Position numbers and translations under genes: made by a program. From positions 1 through 36,775 of the IMG/VR virus record IMGVR_UViG_3300044825_001864: a DNA stretch of 36,775 nt, one strand, 5' to 3'. This DNA is from a virus. The notes under the pieces were generated by a model. The model had not been told where the DNA came from. It did not search any database and saw only the letters and a program-made list of their open reading frames with translations. Positions 7,701 through 16,246 of the stretch are shown here, piece by piece (position 1 is the first letter of the stretch; every line of letters begins with the position of its first letter).

Positions 7701-7862
7701 CTGCACGATCTCGACGCGGCCTGCCGGCCCCTCGGCGCTGTCGAGCGTCACGGTCGGGATCGGGGCCAGCGGCGGCGCCGCACCGGCCAGGGCCGCAGCC
7801 GGGCCGTCGGCCTGCACCTCGAGGCCGCCCAGGCCTCCGCTGGTCGTGCGGGTTTCGCTCAT
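4737..7862 (-). CDS. Large internal virion protein (ejection protein, gp16-like position)
   Basis: A 1041-residue protein at the end of the T7-like virion gene series, where T7 encodes the DNA-ejection channel proteins gp15 and gp16. The first 120 residues are Pro/Ala/Gly-rich and probably unstructured. The middle has long helical stretches. Near residues 405-450 a block NSLLWLPTTHIKNVLGNG resembles a segment recurring in very large phage internal or polyvalent proteins. Around 660-685 a Met/Trp-rich hydrophobic stretch (MALGSMAMWWMYGQ) could enter a membrane. No lytic transglycosylase motif was recognised. It overlaps both neighbouring genes by 4-8 bases. Function is inferred from size, order and character. 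Confidence 0.65.
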   Translation of the reverse strand: MSETRTTSGGLGGLEVQADGPAAALAGAAPPLAPIPTVTLDSAEGPAGRVEIVQPEGLAPEQAGSGSGAPPTDQPEAPAPLLGAETEPGQELAAPAEPAAQRRTRMVPGPLGGVAVPDDLEEVGGLLDLARRLRGTRPNPMGAPRPSDFVEQAGRTLMVREATTEEQEALANALGRPGGPSLRMVSTRGGYMPTDVQEFIGAVREANQTLFDEMRRGRMSREEMISIAEAIGLDGVVNRLLRRQPGETENAEGLIAGAVALVNVNAELRESAAALLLNPNAGPAELRRYGLNLALASALSGQLNGAAAEAGRALGALRFAGEALAMAPAEQLGGLAQRLGVVGQAGPDGLRVPRGASDEAIVDLLGGADVLRASAIAYNALPTPAARAQFASRSLRARTTDAIVAAWVNSLLWLPTTHIKNVLGNGTMGLWQVPERLLAGAIGGVRTTMGVGSDERVYMGEAFAQLYGMYSAMGDALAASGQTWRTNIPVGGSGKIELPRPNPISAEAFELSGAPGRALDLLGTGMTLPGRTLITTDAFFQTMAYRAELHAQALRYRNQLVEQGVDIAKAAEEAARFYENPPEAWRDAAEAFSRSVVFQQELGPGMQMVGRAMQHPLAKVIVPFFTTPTNIVRAVLHRTPVAALSPAVWGDILAGGARADLALSRMALGSMAMWWMYGQVVDSSFREDFRITGAEPSQAARRDSFRRQGLQPYSICHRTEGGWSCTSYQALDPISGLLAMAADTATYVLDHPNVDGDEAGMRLSLESFVAGGVTGLYQYMLESPFLQGVSDLTRIMSDARLEPGERTTRMVQQLTRQGANALIGAQPLPLTGGPFSGALERAIDPTVRESRLQDRDWMQANPVTRGFAEAFTAARARSPLASGDLPAVLNLWAEPVQPTAGGAWELFWPFRTTRPGVSDRLEQELLRLGGVLQMPRRQFPGTTVELTPAQYNRLLEDMNSAEVGGGMTMREEMEQIIELPGWDGMDPADQLAALRQVRDRRWTAAQRLSLGADDDLARRVERDRDFRRVMGRSPARGAFDE

Positions 7863-10800
7863 CGCCTTGCCTCAAACACGGGTGCCTGTCGCGTTCCGCC
7901 TATGCGCTCGACCTCGCGGAAGCGCTCACGCAGAAGCTCCTCGAGCTTCGCGGCATCGCTCGCGTTGCCCTGCCACGCGCCAAAGCGGGGAGACTGCGGG
8001 AGGTTGAGAATGGCGCGGCCACCGGGGGCGGTCGCGCTGAACACCTGCTCAAGCGTGCCACGCAGCATCTGCTCGCTGCCCTGCACGTTGAACACGTTGC
8101 TGGCGTAGACCAGCGAATAGGTACGAGACAGCGCGTCAGGGTCATGGACACCCCCGCGCACATTGCTGCCGAAATCGTAGGCCGTCACATCGACGCCCTG
8201 CGCCCGGAGGCGCTCGGCGTGCATCGCAGCCGGGCCAGAGCCGAAATCGAGGACAGTATCGCCGGGGCGCAAGCGCTCATTGACCAGGCGTGGAACCAGC
8301 GCCCGCTCGCCAACGGCGCCAGCGGCGCGGGCGGTACGGTTGGCCGCGGCTACCAGATCGTCGTCTGGCGCCGCGGTCGGCGTTACGCCGCCGGGCTCTC
8401 CGGCTGCGGTGTTACCTCTTGCGGCTCGGGCGCCATCGGGGGCGCCCCCGCCTCCACCAGGCGGCGGAACCGCGCCAGCGCCGCGGACGAAGCTGCGCTC
8501 ATCTGCGGTGAGGCTGCGGCCGGAACGCCGGAGGAGCTCGTCGAGCCGTCCACGGTCGATCCCTTCTCCTGCTGCATTGCGCCACTCCTGCCATGGTACG
8601 TCGCCCCCCTTCAGCGCCGTGACGCCAGGGAAGCCGGCCGGCATGATACCCGACTGGCGGCCGAATGTCTCGTTGAGGAACGCCGACAGCTCGCGCAGGT
8701 TGTCGAAGGCCCGCGGCTCCCCGTCGCTGGTCATCTGCACGAAGATGCGCCGGCCGTCAGGCAGGACAACGTACTCGGTGCCATAGGCGCGAGCGTAGAA
8801 GCGGCCCTCGGTCACAGACCCAGCCCGGCCGCTGTTTGCCACAGCCGCCCCCTGCCGGATCAGCGGGATGGTCGGATGCTCGACCACCTGGCCGCTGTTC
8901 AGCACCCAGCTTTCCCAATGGTAGCCGCTGACGCCGAACGTATTGAAGAACTCGCGCCGGCCCAGCTGGTCGTAGAGCGCCGGCAGGCGGGCGAGCAGGG
9001 ACCGCTCCAGGGCTTCGTACTGGACGATGCCGGGGCCCGTGTCGAAGATGGGCGCCACATCGTCGTAGATGGCGCTGCCGTCGCCGTAGATGCGATTGAT
9101 CTGGATGCGGTCCAGCACCATCACGTCGCGCCGGCCGGTGACCAGCAGCATGAACGACAGCACCTTGTTGGTGAAGCCGAGGCCTTCGCCCAAGCCGTAG
9201 AAGGCGCGGCGGATCTCCGGCCCGGTCAGGCTCTGGTCTGCCAGCAGCTCATGGAACGCCTGCAGCCCGGTGCGGCCGTCTGGCTGCCGCTCGCTCATCT
9301 TGCGCAGGAACGTGCGGCCGAAATCGTTGAGGTTCGACGTCGCGCTGCGGCCAGGGCTGTCGCCCGGCATGGCGTCGCGCACCATCAGCAGCCAGTCGTC
9401 GAGGTCCGACCGGCCGCGCACCAGGCTGCCCTCAATCACCTCGCCGCTGTCCTTGTCGAACCGCACCGCCAGCGCTTCCGGCGCCGACGTGAACCGGCCA
9501 GCGGCGGCCCGCTCGACAAACGGCACCGCCCGGTCGGCCATGTCGAGGAAGGCCGCCTCATGCGGATAGGCCGACATGCGGCGCGACAGCATGCCCCACA
9601 TCGCCAGCAGGCCGGTGTCGACGGCGGTCGCCGTGCCGTCGCTGTAGACCTGGCGGTAGGCCAGCGTCTCGTTAAGCCCGCGCCGCGCGCCTTCGATCTG
9701 CTGCGGCGTCAGGCGGGCATGCTCCCGCGCCCAGGCGCCGACATCGCCTGCCATGCGGATCAGGTAGGTCGGCGTGAGCGGCACCACCGCGCTCTGGTAG
9801 GTTTCCGCCATCATGCGGAGCCAGGCGCTTTCGCTGGCCAGGGGATCCGGGTGGCGCCCGGCAATCTGCTGGATGCGCCCGGCCATCGTCACCGCGTTGC
9901 CGGGGTTCACCGCGTTGGTGACGTACTGCGATGTGCGCCCGCCAGGGGTCGGCATCGCTTGGCCGGATCCCGTCAGGGCGCGTAGATGCTCGGGATCCAG
10001 GCCGAGCATGCGGCCGGCGACATTCTGACGGGCTGCGAGGCGCGTCGCGGCGGGGGCCGGCGTGAACGCCACGGCCCGAGGCCCAGCTCCGCCAGCGCTC
10101 GCCACGCCGGCTGCAGGCGCCGCGCCGCGCGCGCCGAGCGCCACCGCGCCGCCGACAGGATCAACAAAGCCCAGCCCGAACAGTCGGCCCAGCCCGTCGG
10201 CTATGCGGCCCGGCGCGCCGCCAGGTGCGGCCATGTCGGGCGTGCGGGCCACCGCCTCGATGCGACCGTCGCGGCCGGCGCGGAATGCGACCTCGATGCC
10301 GAGCTCGGCGGCGCGCTCGCGGGCGGCGGCCAGGCGCTCGGCCACCGGGCCGTCGTCGTTGAAGGCGGGCTCGAGGCGGCGGCGGATCTCGAAGTCGTCC
10401 ACCGGCTCGGCCATGTTCAGCGCGCTCGAGGTGACGCCCTGCCGCATGGCCAGCATCAGGTTGGTCACCTCCTCGCGCAGCAGGTTGGCGCCGATCGGCT
10501 CGGCCGGCTGCTGCGGGCCGACCATCTCGGGCTCGGGCGGCACCGGCGGCAGGGGCATGCCTCCAGGCAGCTGCGGCGTGCCGCCAGGCGATAGGCGCAG
10601 CGTGCCGCGCCGGGGCTCGGTGGGGGAGCGGATGGCGTCGAAGCCGGCCGGATCCGGCTGCGCCCGCAGCTCGGCGGCGGGCTGCTCTGGCGCCGGCGGC
10701 AGCACGCCTGCGCGGCCCCAGAAGCGGCTGGCGAACCGCCCTTCAATCTCGCTGGACAGCGCCATCGGCGCCTCGGGCGCGGCGTCAGCCATGCCGCCCA

Positions 10801-11008
10801 GGCCGACCATTGACGGCGCGGCAGGCCTCTGGCCGACAACCTCAACCTCGACAGCGGCCGGGCCGCCCAGGCCGCTGCCAGCGCCGACGCCTTCGCCCAG
10901 GCCTGAGCCAAGGCCGCCGCCGCCTTCCTGGCGCGGGAACACCTCGATGATCTGGCCGCTGGCGGGCGGCATGGGCAGCAGGTCGCTGTCGGCGCTGGTG
11001 TAGCTCAT
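7859..11008 (-). CDS. Large internal/polyvalent virion protein with C-terminal methyltransferase domain
   Basis: 1049 residues. Residues about 1-330 are low-complexity Gly/Ala/Pro-rich. Residues about 340-640 are helical; near 613-650 a block NKVLSFMLLVTGRRDVMVLD resembles a domain found in large phage polyvalent proteins. Residues about 895-1049 form a class I SAM-dependent methyltransferase: motif I VLDFGSGP near 917-924, an acidic end of strand 2 (VTAYDFG), a motif IV-like YSLVYASNVFNV near 970 and a post-motif APGGRAILNLPQ. The substrate is unknown. The gene lies between two other internal-protein genes with 4-base overlaps, so the product is probably packaged in the virion and could be injected with the DNA. 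Confidence 0.65.
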   Translation of the reverse strand: MSYTSADSDLLPMPPASGQIIEVFPRQEGGGGLGSGLGEGVGAGSGLGGPAAVEVEVVGQRPAAPSMVGLGGMADAAPEAPMALSSEIEGRFASRFWGRAGVLPPAPEQPAAELRAQPDPAGFDAIRSPTEPRRGTLRLSPGGTPQLPGGMPLPPVPPEPEMVGPQQPAEPIGANLLREEVTNLMLAMRQGVTSSALNMAEPVDDFEIRRRLEPAFNDDGPVAERLAAARERAAELGIEVAFRAGRDGRIEAVARTPDMAAPGGAPGRIADGLGRLFGLGFVDPVGGAVALGARGAAPAAGVASAGGAGPRAVAFTPAPAATRLAARQNVAGRMLGLDPEHLRALTGSGQAMPTPGGRTSQYVTNAVNPGNAVTMAGRIQQIAGRHPDPLASESAWLRMMAETYQSAVVPLTPTYLIRMAGDVGAWAREHARLTPQQIEGARRGLNETLAYRQVYSDGTATAVDTGLLAMWGMLSRRMSAYPHEAAFLDMADRAVPFVERAAAGRFTSAPEALAVRFDKDSGEVIEGSLVRGRSDLDDWLLMVRDAMPGDSPGRSATSNLNDFGRTFLRKMSERQPDGRTGLQAFHELLADQSLTGPEIRRAFYGLGEGLGFTNKVLSFMLLVTGRRDVMVLDRIQINRIYGDGSAIYDDVAPIFDTGPGIVQYEALERSLLARLPALYDQLGRREFFNTFGVSGYHWESWVLNSGQVVEHPTIPLIRQGAAVANSGRAGSVTEGRFYARAYGTEYVVLPDGRRIFVQMTSDGEPRAFDNLRELSAFLNETFGRQSGIMPAGFPGVTALKGGDVPWQEWRNAAGEGIDRGRLDELLRRSGRSLTADERSFVRGAGAVPPPGGGGGAPDGARAARGNTAAGEPGGVTPTAAPDDDLVAAANRTARAAGAVGERALVPRLVNERLRPGDTVLDFGSGPAAMHAERLRAQGVDVTAYDFGSNVRGGVHDPDALSRTYSLVYASNVFNVQGSEQMLRGTLEQVFSATAPGGRAILNLPQSPRFGAWQGNASDAAKLEELLRERFREVERIGGTRQAPVFEARR

Positions 11009-12654
11009 CGGCGCTGCTGTCCCTGCTCGATCGTGTCAAACCAGCCCAGCCAGCGGCTCAGCGTCTGCTCGGTCACCGGCTGGCCCTGCGCCGTCGGCAT
11101 CGGCGGCGCAGCCGTCGTCTGGCGCGTGAGCCAGGGCAGGTTCTCGTAGGCGCGGCGGGCCGCCAGCTGCTGCTGCAGATCTTCGATGGCGTCGCGCGAC
11201 CGCAGGGTCGGCGGTAGGCGGGCGATGCTGGCCTCGGCCTGGCGGATCTGCACCGAGCGCTCCGGCGGCACCGTCTGGCCCACCTCGCGCTGCGCCCACT
11301 CCAGCATGTTGAGGCCAGGGATCCGGGCGCGCTCCAGCATCAGGCGGTTAATCGTGCTGTTGGCGTTGTCGCGAGCTTGGCGCTGGGCGGCCGACAGCAC
11401 GTTGTCGCCCACCTCTGGGCCAGGCGCGCCCAGGGCGTTGCGGATGAAGGCCTGCGCGTCTTGGAAGCCGCGGTCGTCGCGCGACGTGATGCGCTGGCTG
11501 TAGGCCGTGTACTGCTGGTCGTTGATGCGCCGGGTCGCACGCAGGTCGTTGAGCTCGGGGATGGTCAGCGGGTTGCCGCGATCGTCCAGGCGAGACTGGA
11601 GGAACGCCTCGGCGCTGGCCGCGCGCGGGTTGGCCGGCACGCCATAAAACTGATCAGCCGCCGCAGCGTACTGCTGCGCCGTGCCGAACCGCCGGACGTT
11701 GGCCAGGGCCGTCGCCTGCTGCTCTGGCTGGCCGCCGCGCATGGCGTCCTCGAAATCCTTGACGGCGTTCTCCGCCTGCACGCGGGCGTTGCGCTCGCCG
11801 TCGGTCTGCGTCCGGCTGGCCATCGCCAGCTGAAAGTTGGCGTCGTCGCGCACCTTGCTGGTGATGCGGTCGCGCGCCACCGGGGTCAGGCTGTCCCACG
11901 CCGACTGCACGCGCGGATCGCTGAAGCGGCCACTGGTGATGGACCGCATCGCCGCCAGCGGGTTGGGCTGCGCAGCGCCCAGGATGGTGTCCTGCGCCAC
12001 GCCGTCGACAAAGCCGCGCCGGATGTTGCCGAGCCTGACCGGGTCGACGATGCCGCGCGCATTGGCCAGCTGCGTCTCGAGAGCTTCGAACAGCTGGCCA
12101 GCATTGCTGGCACCGTTCGCCTGCGCCGTCCGCGCCCGCTCGGCCAGGTCGGTCAGGCCGGACTCGAGCTCGCCCGCCAGCATGCGCAGGCTGTCGCGGC
12201 GGATGTCGGCCGACGCCACTACGATGCCGCGCCCGGCATCTGCCGCAAGGCGGCGGCGGGCGTAGGGGTTGGACACGTTGTCGAGGAAGCCGGTCAGCTC
12301 GGTGCGCGCCTCGTCCGCGAAGACGCGGGGCACGGCCGACCGCTCGATGCGCTCGTCTGGGTTGGTCGACGTCAGGCGCTGCGTGACGCGCTGCCGAACC
12401 CCTTCCTGGCGCTCGCTCCATTCGACCAGGCCGCGCTGGTAGGCGTCCTCGCCCTCGGCGCGGATGACCACCTCGCCCACCTGCGCGGCGAAGTTGGACA
12501 GCTCCATGCCGGCCTGCTGCATCGCGCGGCCAGGTGCTGCGAAGCTCTGCGGGTTGGCCAGCGGCGCCTGCGGGATGGCGGCCAGCTGCAGGCCGCGTTC
12601 GCCGCCACCAGCGCGGGGAGGGGGGCTCGCCGTCTCAAACGGGATGCGCGGCAT
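11005..12654 (-). CDS. Internal virion protein (gp15-like position)
   Basis: A 549-residue, mostly helical, Gln/Arg/Ala-rich protein with no hydrophobic membrane segment. N-terminal 40 residues are Pro-rich, followed by long amphipathic stretches (FAAQVGEVVIRAEGEDAYQ). Order after the gp14-like gene and before the very large internal proteins matches T7 gp15, part of the ejected core. No enzymatic motif recognised. It overlaps the next gene by four bases and follows the previous stop by three. Confidence 0.65.
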   Translation of the reverse strand: MPRIPFETASPPPRAGGGERGLQLAAIPQAPLANPQSFAAPGRAMQQAGMELSNFAAQVGEVVIRAEGEDAYQRGLVEWSERQEGVRQRVTQRLTSTNPDERIERSAVPRVFADEARTELTGFLDNVSNPYARRRLAADAGRGIVVASADIRRDSLRMLAGELESGLTDLAERARTAQANGASNAGQLFEALETQLANARGIVDPVRLGNIRRGFVDGVAQDTILGAAQPNPLAAMRSITSGRFSDPRVQSAWDSLTPVARDRITSKVRDDANFQLAMASRTQTDGERNARVQAENAVKDFEDAMRGGQPEQQATALANVRRFGTAQQYAAAADQFYGVPANPRAASAEAFLQSRLDDRGNPLTIPELNDLRATRRINDQQYTAYSQRITSRDDRGFQDAQAFIRNALGAPGPEVGDNVLSAAQRQARDNANSTINRLMLERARIPGLNMLEWAQREVGQTVPPERSVQIRQAEASIARLPPTLRSRDAIEDLQQQLAARRAYENLPWLTRQTTAAPPMPTAQGQPVTEQTLSRWLGWFDTIEQGQQRR

Positions 12655-12657
12655 GGC

Positions 12658-13308
12658 TTACCTCGTCGGCGGCAGGTAGAGGCGCGCCGCGTTGCTGGCG
12701 CCGCCCAGCAGGCTGCTGCCGGCCTGGTAGTAGGAGGCGGTGCGGGCGTTTCGGCCCTCCGCGATGGCGAGGCTGGCGCGGCGCTCTGTGAAGTAGCTGT
12801 CCATCGCGTTGGACATGGCGGTCGCGTAGGACTCGCTCTGCAGCCCGGTGCGGATCTTCCGGCTGGTGACGTCGGCGGCATAGGCGCTGTCGGCAGCCTG
12901 CAGCTCGATCTCGCGCGTCTGGTCGGCCAGGATCTCGAGCGGGGTGCCTTCGGTCAGCTCGACGCCGGCCTTGGCCATGCCGGCCCGCTGCGCGCCCAGG
13001 ATGCGACGGCCGCGCTGCCGGATCGCCTCGGCCTCGCGCGCCTGCTGCGTGCGCAGCTCCGCCTCCTGCACGGCGGCCAGCTGCTGGTTGTAGCCGAGCT
13101 GCTGGTTGCGGGCCTCGGCCTGCATCTGCGCCTGCTGGCGCATGCTGGCCGCGTTGAAGTTGGCGGCGGCCTGCGCCCCCTGGCCAGCCTGGATCGCGCC
13201 GGCGGCGCCGATCACGCTCGACGCGGCCGCCGCGAAGACTGCCGTCTCAAGCAGCCAGCAGACCGCGTAGTCGGGCGCGGCAGCCGGGTGGATCTGGCGG
13301 CGGTACAT
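12658..13308 (-). CDS. Internal virion protein (gp14-like)
   Basis: 216 residues. Near residues 17-45 an Ala-rich hydrophobic stretch (AVFAAAASSVIGAAGAI) resembles the N-terminal membrane-interacting helix of T7-like internal core protein gp14. It is followed by a Gln/Ala-rich coiled coil (QQAQMQAEARNQQLGYNQQL) and a helical C-terminal half. ATG 13308 overlaps the preceding stop by one base; an in-frame extension further upstream runs through the GNAT-like gene and is rejected. Position between the gp13-like and gp15-like genes supports the call. Confidence 0.7.
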   Translation of the reverse strand: MYRRQIHPAAAPDYAVCWLLETAVFAAAASSVIGAAGAIQAGQGAQAAANFNAASMRQQAQMQAEARNQQLGYNQQLAAVQEAELRTQQAREAEAIRQRGRRILGAQRAGMAKAGVELTEGTPLEILADQTREIELQAADSAYAADVTSRKIRTGLQSESYATAMSNAMDSYFTERRASLAIAEGRNARTASYYQAGSSLLGGASNAARLYLPPTR

Positions 13309-13727
13309 CACGGCCGCACCCAGGCATAGCGGATGTGGTCTGCCCCATCGGGGCCGTAGGCTCGCATGATCCCCTCCGGCGTCAGGCCCAGCCACTCGAC
13401 GAGATGCGCGGCGCGCTCGGCGCCAAGGCGCACCGACGCCTGGAAGCGCTGCACGCCCTGGTCGCGCAGCGTCGCCGGCAGGCTGCGGGCCACCGCCCGC
13501 GCCACCGTCAGGCGCTGGCGCGGTGTCAGGTCGGGCTTGGCCAGGAACCAGCCCTCGGCAACGCCAGGCCACAGCCGCGCCAGGCCAGCCGCCGCCACGG
13601 GCTGGCCGTCCTCGAGTAGTGTCTGGCCAGGGCCCATGCGCGCCATCTCAGCAGCAATGGCCCGGTGCATCGGGTCTTCGCTCAGCTGCGCGACGTGCGC
13701 CGCGTCGAAGGGCACGATCGCCATCAT
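13308..13727 (-). CDS. GNAT-like protein, T7 gp13 analogue
   Basis: 139 residues (one fewer if the second ATG at 13724 is used). It looks like a GNAT acyltransferase fold as in T7 gp13-type internal virion proteins: GQPVAAAGLARLWPGVAEGWFLAKPDLTP corresponds to the central strands, then helix RQRLTVARAVARSL and a late strand RFQASVRLGAERAAHLVEWLG. The acetyl-CoA loop is not clearly conserved, so it may be non-catalytic. It sits between the nozzle and gp14-like genes exactly as gene 13 does in T7. Confidence 0.65.
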   Translation of the reverse strand: MMAIVPFDAAHVAQLSEDPMHRAIAAEMARMGPGQTLLEDGQPVAAAGLARLWPGVAEGWFLAKPDLTPRQRLTVARAVARSLPATLRDQGVQRFQASVRLGAERAAHLVEWLGLTPEGIMRAYGPDGADHIRYAWVRP

Positions 13728-16246
13728 TGCTCGTGAACCACCAGGCGCGGGGCCAGCAGCAGCACGTTGAAGGGCGCGGGGCCGGTCTGGCGCATGTAGA
13801 CGCGGCCCTCGGTGGCCCAGCCGACGGGGAAGCTCACCTCGGCCTCGCCGGTGTAGAGCGTCTCGCCGGCGGCCGGCGTCAGCGGCACGGGGTCGGTGGT
13901 GTCCGCGTCGGGGCCGATCTCGAACGACGCGCTGTCCAGCACGCGGGCGACTACCTGATGGATGCGCTTGGGCCGTCCCTGTGACGTGCCGTCCTGTGCG
14001 CCGAGCTCAAGGCGCCCCGTCTGCAGCTCGGAGGTGTAGGGCAGGCCGGCCTGGATCTTGGATGCGTAACGGTCCAACGTGATGCTGCCGGACGACACCG
14101 TGCGGGCCGGATGCGCTGCGCCGTCGGCCCAGACCTCGACCTCCTCGCCGTTGAGGTGCGACAGACCCGACACCGTGTTCACTGGATCGCCGCTGTACTC
14201 GAGGCTGCTGTCGAGATGGACCGCGTCGGTGGCGTCCGTCCACGACAGGTTAGTCATGTATTCGACGTACCGCTTGAAGGTGCCGCCGATCAGGCGCTTT
14301 ACCACCAGCCAGATCTGGTCATCGTCGACCCGCGGCAGGGACGCGATGGCATCGACCGGCGCATAGGCTCGGTCGTCATAGTCCTCCGACACGCGCTGCA
14401 CGCCGTTCTCGGTGACGCGGAGCGTGCTGCCCTCCGTCTCGCGGAGCGTGTCGGTATAGTTGGCCGCATTCCCGCCGAGCTGATGGCGGTGCCAGGCGAC
14501 GACGTTCTGCGCCCGGTCATAGGTCATGCCGAGGATGCGGCCGTCGCCGCGCACACACCACAGGATCGGGTCGGGCTCACGCTGCCAGGCCATGTCGACG
14601 ATGCGGTTGGCCGTGATGTGTTCAGCCAGCAGCGTCATGTCCTGCGCGACATAGGCGTCGCTGTTGAAGTCGTAGACCAGCTCGCGAACCTTGCGCCCGC
14701 CGGACTGCAGGAACAGCACCACATTGCCGACCTGGCGCGGCCGCACCGCGCCCTGCATGCCGAACGCGCTGGCCCGCGTCACGTTGAAATTGGTCGGCGT
14801 CAGGGGGGCGTCGGCCGTCGTCGCGCGAACGACGAACTCGCCGCTCTGCGTCATCACCGTCAGCACCTTACCCGGCACCAGGGCGCGGATGGTCTGCACG
14901 TCGTCCGCGCTGATCGTGTAGCTCAGCGCGGCATCGTCCTCGGTGCCCGGCAGGTGGTTGTCGAAATCAGCCGAAACGCTGCCCCAGATGGTCTGCGGCT
15001 GGTACGTCGTGCCGGCATAGAAGAGCCGCTGCTCATAGAAGGCCGCCGTGGCTGGCCAGCCGCGCACCGCGCTGAAGGCGCCCTCCGACCAGTAGGTGGT
15101 GGTGTTGCTGCCGACCAAGCTGTCCGGCGCCGTGTTGCGCAGCACCGACACCGTCACGACGGTCGGGCTGCTGTAGGCGGTCACCAACACCGTGACGCTG
15201 CCGTCGTGCAAATATTCCCAATTCACCTGACCGTCGCTGACCGTCCGCTCGGTGTGGATGGGCGAGGAATTGCCGGTCGCCAGAGCGTCGCGAGCGATCG
15301 TGACGGCGCCGCTGCTGTTCACCGCGCCATTGGGAAACCCTGTCGCGCCGGTGCGGACCAGGTCGTTGACCTCGACCGTGTCCTTATCGATCACCGTCAC
15401 GCCATAGTAGCCGTCGGTGGCGTCGCCGCTGGTGAAGTCCAAGGTGACGCGCTGGCCGGTGATCAGGCCATGGTTCGCGGCCGTGATCTTCACCTGCACG
15501 CCGGAGCGCTCATAGGTGGCCGACAGGCTGCTGACGGTCGACGTCATCCTGTAGACGCGGCCGTCGAATTTCCGCAGCTCGCCGTTCTTCACCAGCGTGG
15601 CCGCCGCCCAGGTCCGGTAGGGCAGGGCACCAGACGCCTCCCGCAGGCGCCAGGTGCTGCCCACATGCCCGGTCTGGAACAGGCTGGCCGAGGCCGTCAT
15701 GGTCACGCCGGTGCCGGTTGCGGCCGACAGCTTTAGCGTGGTGGTGGTGGCGTTCTCGGTCAGGAACGGGCCGTTTCGGATATCGGCCTCGGTCAGCGTC
15801 CAGCTGGTGTGCGAGGTGCGCGACAGCTTCCGGGGCTTGTGGCTCGGATGCGTCAGCCACATGACGTCCGCGCTCTGCACCCATTGCAGATCCGCGAGCT
15901 GCGCCTCGGTGTAGGGCGTCGCGATCTCGACCGGCACGGCCGGCGAGCCGCTGACGATCTGGCCGCCGTCCTTGAAGAACCGCATGTAGAGGTGGCCGAC
16001 CTCGACGATGTAGGCCTGCGTCGTCGAGAAGATGAACGGCACCAGCCGCGTCTTGCGGGTGCTGTCCTTCACCTCGGCTACGAAGCGGGTGCCGGGTCGG
16101 CGGCGGGCGCCGCCATACACCTGCGGCACCATGTTGTTCATGATGCGGCAGCCGTCGCGGTATTTGGCCAGGTCGACGCGCCCCTCGAGGCGCGGCGAGA
16201 TCTCGCCCGCGGTGAAGTTGGTGACGAGGGCGGCGACGCGCGCCAT
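13724..16246 (-). CDS. Tail tubular protein B-like nozzle (T7 gp12-like)
   Basis: 840 residues, beta-rich. The N-terminus (NFTAGEISPRLEGRVDLAKY, then GCRIMNNMVPQVYGGARRRPGTRFVAEV) is the hallmark opening of short-tail nozzle proteins that cap the portal/adaptor stack and carry the fibres. The rest is Thr/Val/Asp-rich strands with repeated domains. It directly follows the gp11-like adaptor gene with a one-base overlap, as in T7-like phages. Length is close to T7 gp12 (about 790). Confidence 0.85.
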   Translation of the reverse strand: MARVAALVTNFTAGEISPRLEGRVDLAKYRDGCRIMNNMVPQVYGGARRRPGTRFVAEVKDSTRKTRLVPFIFSTTQAYIVEVGHLYMRFFKDGGQIVSGSPAVPVEIATPYTEAQLADLQWVQSADVMWLTHPSHKPRKLSRTSHTSWTLTEADIRNGPFLTENATTTTLKLSAATGTGVTMTASASLFQTGHVGSTWRLREASGALPYRTWAAATLVKNGELRKFDGRVYRMTSTVSSLSATYERSGVQVKITAANHGLITGQRVTLDFTSGDATDGYYGVTVIDKDTVEVNDLVRTGATGFPNGAVNSSGAVTIARDALATGNSSPIHTERTVSDGQVNWEYLHDGSVTVLVTAYSSPTVVTVSVLRNTAPDSLVGSNTTTYWSEGAFSAVRGWPATAAFYEQRLFYAGTTYQPQTIWGSVSADFDNHLPGTEDDAALSYTISADDVQTIRALVPGKVLTVMTQSGEFVVRATTADAPLTPTNFNVTRASAFGMQGAVRPRQVGNVVLFLQSGGRKVRELVYDFNSDAYVAQDMTLLAEHITANRIVDMAWQREPDPILWCVRGDGRILGMTYDRAQNVVAWHRHQLGGNAANYTDTLRETEGSTLRVTENGVQRVSEDYDDRAYAPVDAIASLPRVDDDQIWLVVKRLIGGTFKRYVEYMTNLSWTDATDAVHLDSSLEYSGDPVNTVSGLSHLNGEEVEVWADGAAHPARTVSSGSITLDRYASKIQAGLPYTSELQTGRLELGAQDGTSQGRPKRIHQVVARVLDSASFEIGPDADTTDPVPLTPAAGETLYTGEAEVSFPVGWATEGRVYMRQTGPAPFNVLLLAPRLVVHEQ

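Noticed and set aside
4845-8108. Very long open frame on the plus strand over the internal virion protein genes
   Set aside because: The translation is His/Arg/Ala/Gln-rich with no domain, and it is antisense to two overlapping genes with good starts and sensible products. GC-rich DNA often leaves such frames open.
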